Below, piece by piece: positions 1-6,755 of a stretch of DNA of 13,405 nucleotides; positions within the stretch are counted from its first letter, which is position 1, and each line of letters starts with the position of its first letter. Source of the DNA: an uncultured Sutterella sp. (GTDB lineage: Bacteria > Pseudomonadota > Gammaproteobacteria > Burkholderiales > Burkholderiaceae_F); the NCBI GenBank assembly GCA_934255515.1, contig CAKQON010000048.1, positions 1 through 13,405 of the forward strand. Reading direction: 5' to 3'. A model generated the notes under the pieces. It did not search any database, was not told the DNA's origin, and worked only from the letters and a program-made list of their open reading frames with translations. The position numbers and the translations under genes were made by a program.

Positions 1-50
1 GCAAAGCCCTCACTGAGCTCAGACTACAACCTACTTTTTAAGAACAAAAT

Positions 51-94
51 CGGCGAAAGCTCACTTGACATTCACCGCTTTCTTCAGTTCGCCG
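51..94 (-). terminator. possible terminator hairpin after the flavin reductase gene
   Basis: Just behind the flavin reductase stop, read on the minus strand, CGGCGAA (94-88) can pair with TTCGCCG (57-51). An alternative inner pairing is GAAAGC (82-77) with GCTTTC (60-55). The strand continues into ATTTTGTTCTT. The large loop makes this a weak candidate. No gene is visible in positions 1-99. Confidence 0.3.
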
Positions 95-99
95 CGCGC

Positions 100-696
100 T
101 TACCGATTGAGGTCAATCAGATCGCCGATGGCGTAGAACCGTCCGTGACTGGCCGCATGCACGGTGCGAAGTGACGGGTCGGCAGATTCGAAGCGCCAGT
201 CCCCGCCATCCGTTGCGACGCGGTCGTCGGCATAGCAGGCAACGACTTCTGCGAGGAAGAGGTCATAAGTTTTCGCAATGCGCTCTTCCGGAATCACCTT
301 GCAGATGAAATAGGCAGGCGACCCTTCGATGAGCGGAATGTCGCAGCCGGGGGCCTTGAAGAACCGGCCCGGGCACTTGTCGAGCTTTTCCTTGTCGTCG
401 TTCTTCGAAACGGAACCCAGATACTGAGCGGATTCCACATTCGAGCGGGAGACCAAGCTGATCGCGAAGAAGCCGCTCTCCTCGAGGAGCTTGCGGGTGT
501 AGTGCTCGCGCGAAAGAACCACCGTCACCTTCGTGGGGTTGAGGTCGAGCGCGCAGTTCCAGGCCGCCGTCATGGCGTCCTCATCGCCCTTATTCGCGGC
601 GGCAATAACGGCCGTTGCGCCGATATTCATGAGCCCGTAGGCGCTGTCGACACTGATGGAGCGGAGGTGTTCGGGAAAGTCGATGAACTTCGTCAT
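100..696 (-). CDS. flavin reductase-like FMN-binding split-barrel protein
   Basis: This 198-residue protein fits the flavin reductase-like split-barrel family (FMN binding; NAD(P)H-flavin oxidoreductases and related enzymes). The family signature is visible around residues 42-61, MTAAWN followed by NPTKVTVVL. It continues with YTRKLLEESGFFAISL at 66-81, the usual beta-strand/helix segment that contacts flavin. The start is supported by AAAGGA about seven bases upstream of the ATG. There is no signal peptide or membrane segment, so it is probably cytoplasmic. It lies 64 bases behind the LysR gene on the same strand, so the two may be co-transcribed. The physiological substrate is not evident: members range from flavin reductases to partners of oxygenases. 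The family call is firm and the specific activity unknown. Confidence 0.8.
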   Translation of the reverse strand: MTKFIDFPEHLRSISVDSAYGLMNIGATAVIAAANKGDEDAMTAAWNCALDLNPTKVTVVLSREHYTRKLLEESGFFAISLVSRSNVESAQYLGSVSKNDDKEKLDKCPGRFFKAPGCDIPLIEGSPAYFICKVIPEERIAKTYDLFLAEVVACYADDRVATDGGDWRFESADPSLRTVHAASHGRFYAIGDLIDLNR

Positions 697-760
697 GTGA
701 TGTCCTTTCAGAAATGCATGCAGAGAAAACTATGTCAAAGAAGCCCTTGAAAAATCCGGA

Positions 761-1690
761 TCAGATGCCGCCTTCCACGAGCCGCTGAGCCTCCGCCTCG
801 CGCCTTTCCATCAGGCGCGCGTAGCTGCGGCAGTGCTCCATCCAGGCCTCGATGTCGTTCGAGAGATATTTGTCGCGCTCGTGGCAGAAGGTGAGCTGCC
901 GGTGGAAGCGTTCGGGCAACTGCACCTGCGCGACGAAGCGCCCGTAATAGGGATCGTTCAGCACCCGGCGGGACATATAGGTGAGTCCGAGGCCGAGGAG
1001 AACCGTGCGCAGAATGGCATCGAAGCTGTTAAGTTCGGCGATCACCTCGACGCGCCTCAGACGCTGGCGGACCTGAGTTTCAAAGAAGTCGCGCGTGGAG
1101 GATCCCTTTTCGCGAAGAATCCAGGAGGCGGTTTCAAGCTCCTGGTAGCTCACCGGGCGCCCGGTAAGGGGATGATCCTTCGGCGCCACCACGACCATTT
1201 CGTCCGTCATCCAGGGCGTGGTCACGAGATCCGTGTCCGTGACGGGACCTTCGATCAGCGCGACGTCAAGCTCGAACCGGGAGAGCTTTTCCGCAATGAT
1301 CCGCGTATTGGCGATGACGGCGGCCGGGGTCCACCCGTGCGCGTCGCGAAAGCCCCTCAGAAGATCCGCAATCATGAAGGTGCCGATCGTGCGCGTGCAG
1401 CCCACGCGGAACTGGCAGTAGCGGCGGCTCTTTCTGAAGAGATCCGAAATGTCGTCGGCGCGGTGAACCATCTCATCGGCCTGAGGCATCATGCGGCGCC
1501 CTTCAGGCGTGAGAAAGATTCGTCCGCGGTTGCGGTCGAAGAGCTGCACGCCGAGCCTGGCCTCAAGCTCGGAGAGCGCCTGCGAAACCGCACTCTTGCT
1601 CATGGAGAGGTGCTCTGCCGCCGCGCCGATGTTCTCGGCCTTGGTAATGGCAAGGAAAACCTGAAGCTGTCTGAGCGTGATGGGTGCCAC
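761..1690 (-). CDS. LysR-family transcriptional regulator
   Basis: A 309-residue LysR-type regulator. The N-terminal winged helix-turn-helix occupies about residues 5-65: TLRQLQVFLAI, then AAAEHLSMSKSAVSQALSEL, then the family-typical GVQLFDR and LTPEGR. A periplasmic-binding-like effector domain follows from about residue 90 to the C-terminus. I chose the GTG at 1690 because AAGGGAGG lies about eight bases upstream and the protein then begins immediately before the HTH, as is usual. A longer reading from the ATG at 1783 adds 31 residues unlike the family and has no clear ribosome-binding site. It is divergent from the TDT transporter gene and upstream of the flavin reductase gene. By LysR custom it probably controls one or both, but the effector cannot be read from the sequence. 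Confidence 0.9.
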   Translation of the reverse strand: MAPITLRQLQVFLAITKAENIGAAAEHLSMSKSAVSQALSELEARLGVQLFDRNRGRIFLTPEGRRMMPQADEMVHRADDISDLFRKSRRYCQFRVGCTRTIGTFMIADLLRGFRDAHGWTPAAVIANTRIIAEKLSRFELDVALIEGPVTDTDLVTTPWMTDEMVVVAPKDHPLTGRPVSYQELETASWILREKGSSTRDFFETQVRQRLRRVEVIAELNSFDAILRTVLLGLGLTYMSRRVLNDPYYGRFVAQVQLPERFHRQLTFCHERDKYLSNDIEAWMEHCRSYARLMERREAEAQRLVEGGI

Positions 1691-1839
1691 GAATGAATCC
1701 CTCCCTTGATGCGGCCTCTTTCCGAAGAGCCTCTCCGGAAAGCGGTCTTTGGATGTTAGCAAACCCGGCGCTTTTCTCTGCATCGCATGAAAGCTTTCGA
1801 CAGCGATCAGGCAAGAAAAGGCAAGGCAAATTAATCTTG

Positions 1840-1866
1840 TCGAACAATTTTACCTATTCTGTTCGA
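1840..1866. promoter_or_regulatory. candidate LysR operator in the divergent intergenic region
   Basis: TCGAACA (1840-1846) and TGTTCGA (1860-1866) form a perfect 7-base inverted repeat with a 13-base spacer, so half-site centres are 20 bases apart. LysR regulators commonly bind dyads of this kind near their own promoter and a divergent target. An AT-rich stretch surrounds it, and the minus strand reads TAAAAT (1852-1847) inside the spacer, a possible -10 for the LysR gene. No convincing -35 was found on either strand. Binding is inference. Confidence 0.4.
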
Positions 1867-1961
1867 ATTTACTTTACAACTGTGCGGCCGTTGTTCTACT
1901 CTTCAGGCTTTGTGCGCCAAACGCGCATTCCATTGGTTCGTCACTCCGGTCCTCTCCATTC

Positions 1962-2921
1962 ATGCTCAAGGCATTTCCCTCACGGGTTCGCAGTCTCCCC
2001 ACTCCCATGGCCGGGCTTGCTCTCGGCATCGCCAGCCTGGGCTGGTGTCTGGAAAATGCGCTTCCCCTTCATGGCTGGGGACAGAATGCCGGGGCGGCCA
2101 TTGCGTCCTCGCTCCTCTTCCTTCTCGTCTGCCGCTTTGCGCTTCACGCCGACACGCTCTGGGCTGACCTGAAGCACCCGGTGGTCGGGTCCATCGTGCC
2201 GACCTTCGCGATGGCGCTCATGGTGATTTCCCGCGCGCTTCTCGATGCGCTTCCGAAATTCGCCGTCGGCCTTTGGCTCGTCGCCGTTCTGCTGCACCTC
2301 CTCGCACTCATCTTCTTCGCCTGGTTCCGCTTCCACGACAACGTGATGGAAAAGATGGTGCCCTCCTGGTTCGTGCCGCCCGTCGGCATCATCGTCGCCG
2401 ACGTGTCCTTCCCCGGCGTCCCGGAGCTGCTGCCGCTCGCCCAGGTTCTCCTGGTCATCGGCCTCGTTTCCTACGCGATCATGCTCCCGACGATGCTCTA
2501 CCGCCTCATTTTCCACCCGCAGGTCGCCAACGCCGCCAAGCCCACAATCGCCATCATGGCGGCTCCGGCATCGCTCTCGCTCGCGGGCTACCTCTCCGTT
2601 TCAACGGAACCGCACCTTCTCCTTGTGGCGCTTCTCTTCGGCATCGCCATCCTGATGACCTTTGCGATCTACTTCGCGTTCTGGCACCTCCTGAGGCTAC
2701 AGTTCTCGCCCGGCTACGCGGCCTTCACGTTCCCGATGGCGATCGGCGCCACGGCACTCTACAAGCTCGCCGCCCTGATGGGGACCTTCAACGGGATGGG
2801 AGAGTATGTGAGCGAACTGCGCTGGCTCGCGCACTTCGAGCTTGCCGTCGCGGCGATCGTCATCCTTTACGTCTTCATTCTCTACCTCAAGAACTTCAAG
2901 GCCTTCTTCGCGATCCATTGA
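1962..2921 (+). CDS. TDT-family transporter (TehA/Mae1/SLAC1-like)
   Basis: A 319-residue integral membrane protein with about ten hydrophobic segments. It resembles the tellurite-resistance/dicarboxylate transporter (TDT) family, which includes TehA and Mae1 and shares the fold of SLAC1 anion channels. Typical points are the N-terminal PTPMAGLALG at 13-22, HPVVGSIVPTFAMAL at 72-86, PSWFVPPVGI at 134-143, AAPASLSLAGYL at 200-211 and GYAAFTFPMAIGATALYK at 251-268, the conserved Pro/Gly-rich pore helices. Length is normal for the family. The ATG at 1962 lacks a good ribosome-binding site, but the next ATG (2007) would cut into the first conserved motif. The family call does not settle the substrate: weak acids, dicarboxylates, other anions or tellurite efflux are all known in relatives. 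It stands alone, divergent from the LysR gene, and is followed by a strong terminator. Confidence 0.82.
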   Translation: MLKAFPSRVRSLPTPMAGLALGIASLGWCLENALPLHGWGQNAGAAIASSLLFLLVCRFALHADTLWADLKHPVVGSIVPTFAMALMVISRALLDALPKFAVGLWLVAVLLHLLALIFFAWFRFHDNVMEKMVPSWFVPPVGIIVADVSFPGVPELLPLAQVLLVIGLVSYAIMLPTMLYRLIFHPQVANAAKPTIAIMAAPASLSLAGYLSVSTEPHLLLVALLFGIAILMTFAIYFAFWHLLRLQFSPGYAAFTFPMAIGATALYKLAALMGTFNGMGEYVSELRWLAHFELAVAAIVILYVFILYLKNFKAFFAIH

Positions 2922-2944
2922 ACGAAAGAGCGGCAGAGAAAAAG

Positions 2945-2984
2945 AAAATGTCCCGTCCGAAAAAATCGAGCGGGACATTTTTTT
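2945..2984. terminator. bidirectional intrinsic terminator between TDT gene and argD
   Basis: A perfect 11-base stem, AAAATGTCCCG (2945-2955) with CGGGACATTTT (2971-2981), has a 15-base loop. On the plus strand it runs into seven T residues, fitting termination of the transporter gene 24 bases after its stop. On the minus strand the stem is followed by CTTTTTCTCT, so it can also end the argD transcript arriving from the other side. Confidence 0.85.
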
Positions 2985-2995
2985 CGCTTTTGCCT

Positions 2996-3019
2996 TCCGT
3001 CTGCATCCCTGCAGACGGA
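2996..3019. other. second hairpin in the argD 3' region
   Basis: TCCGTCTGCA (2996-3005) and TGCAGACGGA (3010-3019) form a perfect 10-base stem around a four-base TCCC loop, and two further G-C pairs are possible outside a wobble. Neither strand has a U-run directly after it. It lies between the argD stop and the terminator, so it would sit in the argD 3' UTR as a stabilising stem or part of a tandem terminator. Confidence 0.5.
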
Positions 3020-3045
3020 GGGAAACGCCTTCAGCTTCGCCGGAA

Positions 3046-4734
3046 TCAGGCCTGAGTCTTCACCACGGCAAACTTCACTTCAGACGCGGTCTTCACGGCC
3101 GGAGCGGCGGCTTTCGGAGCAGAAGGAGCCTTCTCCGGAGTAGCAGTGGCTACAGAAGCGGCGGGAGCGGCGGGAGCTGCCTTCGGAGCCTGATCCGGAG
3201 CCTTGGGCGCTACGGCAGGCGCAGCGGTCTTCGCCGCAGCAGCAGGTGCCTTCACAGCGGCTTTTTTAGCTGGAGCCGGCTTGGCGGCTTCCGCTTTGAC
3301 GGGAGCTGCGGTCTTTGCCTGAACTGCAGCAGGAGCCGGCTTCGCGGCCGCCTTCTGAGGCGTGCGGCGGGCGGGCACTGCCTTGGGCGCAGCCGTCTTC
3401 TTTTCCGCAGGCTTCTTTTCAGCAGCGGCCTTTTCAGCCGGCTTTTTTGCAGAAGGAGCCTTCACGGCCTTCTGAGCCTTTTCTTCCTGAGCCTTCAGCA
3501 CTTCGGCGTGCTTCAGGGCTTCGACTTCCATCGCAAAGGGAACGAGAACGCGCTGCAGGATGGCGACGCCTTCCTTCAGCTCCTTCTTCTTGATGATGAG
3601 GGGCGGGCAGAGGCGGATCGTCGTGCCGCCGGCCGTGAGGATAATGAGGCCCGCTTCAAGCGCCGCCTTCTGGATGTCGCCGAGGCGCGAACGGAGTTCG
3701 GGGATGAGTTCGCACCCGTCAAGGAGCCCCATGCCGCGGACGGCCGTGAAGACATGGAGTTCGTCGTTGACGCGCGTGAGCTCCTCGCGAAGGAGCTTGC
3801 CCTTTTCCATCACCTTGGCGAGGAATTCGGGCTTCGAGATCTTTGCGACGACGGCGGAGCCCACGGCGCAGCCGAGGGGGTTCCCGCCGAAGGTCGAGCC
3901 ATGGGTGCCCGCCTTGAAGTGCGCGGCGATGTCGTTCGAGGTGAGAACGCAACCGATCGGATAGCCGCCGGCAATGCCCTTCGCGGTCGAGACGATGTCG
4001 GGACGAATGCCGATCTGCTCGTAGGCGAAGAAGGTGCCCGAACGCGCGCACCCCGTCTGGACCTCATCCATGATGAGGAGCGCATGGTGCTTGTCGCAGA
4101 GCTCGCGGACGCGCTTTGCGAACTTCGGGTCAACAGGCAGAACGCCGCCTTCGCCCTGCACGGGCTCGAAGATGACGGCGCAGGTGCGGTCCGAAATCTG
4201 CTTCTCGAAAGCCTTGATGTCGTTGAAGGGCAGATGCGTGATGGCGCCGGGACGCGGCCCGAAGCCGAGCGAATACTTGTCCTGACCGCCCACGCTCACC
4301 GTAAAGAACGTGCGGCCGTGGAAGCTGTGCGCGAAGGAAATGATTTCATCCTTCTTTTCGCCGTAAAGATCAACCGCGGTGCGGCGGGCAAGCTTCAGGG
4401 CGCATTCATTCGCTTCGGCGCCCGAGTTCGTGAAGAAGACGCGGTCAAAGCCCGTCACCTTCGTAATCTCAGTCGCAAACTTAAGGGTCGCATCGTTCGC
4501 GAAAACGTTGCTCACGTGAATGAGACGGGCGCTCTGCGCTTTAAGCGCCTTTCTCACGGTCTTCGGCGCATTGCCGAGCGAATTGACGGCAATGCCGCCG
4601 CCGAAATCAAGGTAGGAGCGGCCTTCGCTGTCGTAGAGGCGGCACTTTTTGCCGCGCACCAGAACGAGGTCCGCTGGCTTGTAACACGGAAACATGACCT
4701 GATCATAGGTCGCGCGCGTAACTTCAGTCATCAT
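3046..4734 (-). CDS. argD: acetylornithine aminotransferase with long Ala/Lys/Pro-rich C-terminal tail
   Basis: A class III PLP-dependent aminotransferase that converts N-acetylglutamate semialdehyde to N-acetylornithine; family relatives also act on succinyl-diaminopimelate. The enzyme domain is residues 1 to about 404. It has [11 protein letters not shown] (44-54), the cofactor-phosphate loop NSGAEANE (103-110), [19 protein letters not shown] (137-155), EPVQGEGG (190-197), MDEVQTG (222-228) and the Schiff-base lysine K252 in [13 protein letters not shown]. ArgD is normally about 400 residues. Here about 157 more follow (3046-3522), rich in A, K and P like histone H1-type bacterial tails. 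One oddity is that the common LGHxHP motif reads LGNAPK (53-58). AAAGGA lies eight bases before the first of two adjacent ATGs, which supports this start. The gene follows the acetylglutamate synthase after 55 bases and is probably co-transcribed with it. Confidence 0.92.
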   Translation of the reverse strand: MMTEVTRATYDQVMFPCYKPADLVLVRGKKCRLYDSEGRSYLDFGGGIAVNSLGNAPKTVRKALKAQSARLIHVSNVFANDATLKFATEITKVTGFDRVFFTNSGAEANECALKLARRTAVDLYGEKKDEIISFAHSFHGRTFFTVSVGGQDKYSLGFGPRPGAITHLPFNDIKAFEKQISDRTCAVIFEPVQGEGGVLPVDPKFAKRVRELCDKHHALLIMDEVQTGCARSGTFFAYEQIGIRPDIVSTAKGIAGGYPIGCVLTSNDIAAHFKAGTHGSTFGGNPLGCAVGSAVVAKISKPEFLAKVMEKGKLLREELTRVNDELHVFTAVRGMGLLDGCELIPELRSRLGDIQKAALEAGLIILTAGGTTIRLCPPLIIKKKELKEGVAILQRVLVPFAMEVEALKHAEVLKAQEEKAQKAVKAPSAKKPAEKAAAEKKPAEKKTAAPKAVPARRTPQKAAAKPAPAAVQAKTAAPVKAEAAKPAPAKKAAVKAPAAAAKTAAPAVAPKAPDQAPKAAPAAPAASVATATPEKAPSAPKAAAPAVKTASEVKFAVVKTQA

Positions 4735-4789
4735 TGAAAAAATCCTTTGGTTGTCAATGCATTAATCCGATCGGGACGCGGATCCACGG

Positions 4790-5524
4790 TCAGAGGTTGA
4801 ATTCGTAGGCGAGCTCGTCGCAGCGTTCACGCTTATTGCAATTCTCGCAGTCCTTGAGAATCTTTTCCGGCAGCGCTTCGATGGTGGTGAGCTTAAAGCC
4901 GCAGCGCTCGAAGAACTTCGGATTACGCGTAAGCACGAACACTTTAGCAATATCGAGACGTCTTGCGTGATCGAGCAGGTACTCAACAATAGCGCGTCCC
5001 TGGCCCTGGCGCTGAACCAGCGGAGAAACACCGAGCGAGCGGATCTCCGCGAGACCCGAGTCGTAGACGAAGAGGCTCGCGCAGCCGACCATCTGACCGT
5101 CGCGCACGCAGACGGCGAAGGAATCAATGTTGCGGATGATGTCGGCGCGCTTTCGCGGCAGGTTTTCGCCCTGCTGAGCCCAGTAGCGGACGAGCCCCTC
5201 GACGTCGTCGACGTCGGAAAGACGCCCCTGGCGGATGAAGAAGGGCGCGCGGTCTCGGTTGACGAGAATCTGGCTGAGCGCCTTCGAAAGGTAGGAAAGC
5301 TCGTCGGGGGTGATGTTGCGGTTTCTGAGGAGATTCACCGCCTCGTCGTAAAGATCCTCAAAGGGCGTGCCTCTGAAATTCTTCTGCGCTTCCTTGGGGA
5401 GCATCACGCCGAGCGGGGAAATTTCGCCTGCGCGCTCCTTCGGGATCATGTGAAGGAGCATCTCCGGAACGCCCGGAACGATGGGAATGGTCCTATTCTG
5501 CGGCTCTTCGCTTTTATTGATCAT
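4790..5524 (-). CDS. argA: GNAT-family N-acetylglutamate synthase with N-terminal extension
   Basis: A 244-residue protein whose C-terminal 150 residues are a GNAT acetyltransferase resembling the short, kinase-domain-free N-acetylglutamate synthases. Visible features are the start FIRQGRLSDVDDVEGLV (97-112), the central strand GLAEIRSLGVSP (157-168), the acetyl-CoA loop QRQGQG (171-176) and NPKFFERCGF (201-210). The tail has three cysteines, C226, C229 and C235, in CENC-x5-CDE, a pattern I associate with this subfamily. The expected reaction is acetyl-CoA plus glutamate to N-acetylglutamate. Residues 1-90 match nothing I recognise. The start is uncertain. The ATG at 5524 has only a weak AAGAAG upstream, while an in-frame GTG at 5677 would add 51 basic, leader-like residues that overlap a structured RNA region. 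It stands 55 bases before argD and inside an argB/argC/argE locus, which supports the role. The symbol is functional, since classic ArgA is a longer two-domain protein. Confidence 0.78.
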   Translation of the reverse strand: MINKSEEPQNRTIPIVPGVPEMLLHMIPKERAGEISPLGVMLPKEAQKNFRGTPFEDLYDEAVNLLRNRNITPDELSYLSKALSQILVNRDRAPFFIRQGRLSDVDDVEGLVRYWAQQGENLPRKRADIIRNIDSFAVCVRDGQMVGCASLFVYDSGLAEIRSLGVSPLVQRQGQGRAIVEYLLDHARRLDIAKVFVLTRNPKFFERCGFKLTTIEALPEKILKDCENCNKRERCDELAYEFNL

Positions 5525-5580
5525 CTTCTTAAACAAAAAGGCAAGGGGTTCAGGGGTGACTGAACGCAACGGAATACAAT

Positions 5581-5648
5581 GCCTGAGTGCTTGGTCGCCC
5601 TGAGGGAACCGGGGGGTCCTCCCTCTCAGAAGCGCGCGTGTCCCAGGC
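5581..5648 (-). promoter_or_regulatory. structured 5' leader before the acetylglutamate synthase gene
   Basis: Read on the minus strand, three nested pairings fit one branched stem: GCCTG with CAGGC (5648-5644/5585-5581), GCTT with AAGC (5633-5630/5592-5589), and an inner stem between 5629-5620 and 5608-5600, CTGAG-A-GGGA against TTCCCTCAG with one bulge. The element ends 57 bases before the preferred start codon. It does not match any riboswitch class whose conserved core I could recall. It may be an attenuator or a protein-binding leader, or part of the coding region if translation starts at 5677. Confidence 0.35.
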
Positions 5649-5766
5649 TTACTACTCACCTTCGCCGCCCTTTTCACGGAAGACGAATCAGGATTCGATT
5701 CTATGGACGCTTAATTGCGGTGCTTAGGTGATTTTGCATAGCTCAATTTGATTAAGGCCAAGAAAA

Positions 5767-5806
5767 GGGACATAAGCGCAGAAATATTTATGCCTGCGTT
5801 ATGCCC
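5767..5806 (-). terminator. probable intrinsic terminator downstream of argC-argB
   Basis: On the minus strand GGGCATAACGCAG (5806-5794) pairs with CTGCGCTTATGTCCC (5781-5767) with two single-base bulges and a 12-base AT-rich loop. TTTTCTT follows directly. It lies 115 bases after the argB stop and before the synthase leader, so it would separate the argCB and argA-argD transcripts. CATAAG at 5816-5811 (minus strand) could pair alternatively with CTTATG (5776-5771) and disrupt the stem. Confidence 0.5.
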
Positions 5807-5835
5807 TCGCCTTATGAATTTACATTTCTTGCTTG

Positions 5836-5921
5836 ATTATCAATCAATTGAATAACAATTTAAAGATTGATTGATAATAAATTGGAGCTCAGTCGATAAT
5901 CGACTTTCTATTGTCGACAAT
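5836..5921. repeat. cluster of three palindromes in an AT-rich spacer
   Basis: Three dyads follow one another behind argB. First is a perfect 13-base inverted repeat, ATTATCAATCAAT (5836-5848) and ATTGATTGATAAT (5866-5878), with a 17-base spacer. Next is AGTCGAT-A-ATCGACT (5891-5905). Last is the 12-base palindrome ATTGTCGACAAT (5910-5921), which overlaps the argB stop. The base composition contrasts sharply with the GC-rich genes on both sides. The cluster could be operators for the argA-argD promoter, an mRNA 3' stem, or a remnant of a small mobile repeat. Together with the leader and terminator it fills the 396-base gap between the synthase gene and argB. Confidence 0.5.
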
Positions 5922-6709
5922 TAAACTCTGCAGACGGTTCCGGGGAACTTTCCTTCCGAGAGGAGTCGGGGAACCGCGTCATCAAAGATGGACGCAATCG
6001 AGACCGGCGCTCCGGTTGCCCGGGAAGCGGCAAAAGCCGCATTCATCTTGACGACCATGCCGGCCGTAATGACGCCGTCGCGGACCAGCACCTCAGTGCT
6101 TTCGGGCGTGAGCTCCGGAATCAGCCGCATGTCGCCGTCAAGAACGCCCCTGACGTCGGAGAGAAAGATGAGGGGCGCACCGAGAAGCTCCGCAATCGAT
6201 AGCGCCGCATCGTCGGCATTGATGTTCCAGAGGCGCCCTTCTGCATCGAGTCCGACCGAAGAAATCACCGGAAGCCACCCGGCATCAAGAAGCGAAAGGA
6301 GCCGGGTGCGGGCTTCTTCATTCCCCGGAGCCGTCTTCGCCACGCGCCCGAGTTCCGGATCCTCCGGAAGGACGTTGCACATTCCGCCGTCCGTGACGGC
6401 GAGCCCCAGAGGAGAAAGCCCTGCCCGCACTGCGGCGGACCGGAGCGCCAGACTGCAGGTGCCGGCGAGCGACCCGGCAATGAGGGGCATCTCCTCCGCA
6501 GGACTCACGCGAAGCCCCCGCACGCGCCTCACTTCAATGCCGAGATCCGCCATGAGGCGGTCGACGGCGACGCCGCCGCCGTGCACCAGCAGGAATGCGC
6601 GTCCCGCGCTTTTAAGCTCGCGGCAGAGGCGTTCGAGTTCCTTTTCCGCGCCGAGCGCCTTGCCGGACAGCTTGACGACAAGGGGCGCGGCGTTCTTTTT
6701 CTCTTCCAT
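5921..6709 (-). CDS. argB: acetylglutamate kinase
   Basis: A 262-residue amino-acid kinase family enzyme that phosphorylates N-acetylglutamate, the second step of arginine biosynthesis. Conserved parts are VVKLSGKAL at 11-19 with the ATP-contacting lysine, the glycine loop VHGGGVAVDRLM at 42-53, GLRVSPAEEM (substrate-side loop), NINADDAA in the nucleotide-binding half, FLSDVRGVLDG, and VITAGMVVKMNAA near the C-terminus. Length and overall pattern fit the shorter, E. coli-like ArgB rather than the arginine-inhibited hexameric type, which carries an extra N-terminal helix. If that holds, feedback control would fall on the synthase instead. AGAGGA lies seven bases before the ATG. argB follows argC by 46 bases on the same strand, so an argC-argB operon is likely. 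Confidence 0.93.
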   Translation of the reverse strand: MEEKKNAAPLVVKLSGKALGAEKELERLCRELKSAGRAFLLVHGGGVAVDRLMADLGIEVRRVRGLRVSPAEEMPLIAGSLAGTCSLALRSAAVRAGLSPLGLAVTDGGMCNVLPEDPELGRVAKTAPGNEEARTRLLSLLDAGWLPVISSVGLDAEGRLWNINADDAALSIAELLGAPLIFLSDVRGVLDGDMRLIPELTPESTEVLVRDGVITAGMVVKMNAAFAASRATGAPVSIASIFDDAVPRLLSEGKFPGTVCRV

Positions 6710-6755
6710 GGCTCCTTCCTCTCTTTTAGAAAACGGCTGAGGTGCGGCGACGCCC

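Noticed and set aside
833..1696. 287-residue plus-strand frame over the LysR gene
   Set aside because: Shadow of a clearly conserved LysR gene, with no motif of its own.
1691..1783. Longer LysR N-terminus from the ATG at 1783
   Set aside because: There is no clear ribosome-binding site and the added 31 residues are not LysR-like. The GTG at 1690 has a strong ribosome-binding site and sits right before the HTH.
1980..2516. 178-residue minus-strand frame rich in H, E, D and R within the transporter gene
   Set aside because: Complement of membrane-segment codons, with no family resemblance.
2842..4737. 631-residue plus-strand reading frame antisense to argD
   Set aside because: It mirrors the argD gene and its low-complexity tail, and the protein is Ser/Arg/Gly-rich without any recognisable domain. 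GC-rich genes often lack antisense stops.
5680..5705. tRNA T-arm-like GGATTCGATTC
   Set aside because: No acceptor, D-arm or anticodon arm can be built around it. It is better explained as a short CGAATC/GATTCG dyad.
5815..5828. ARG-box-like word TGAATTTACATTTC
   Set aside because: Only one half-site fits the consensus. The second half diverges and no paired box with the usual spacing is present.
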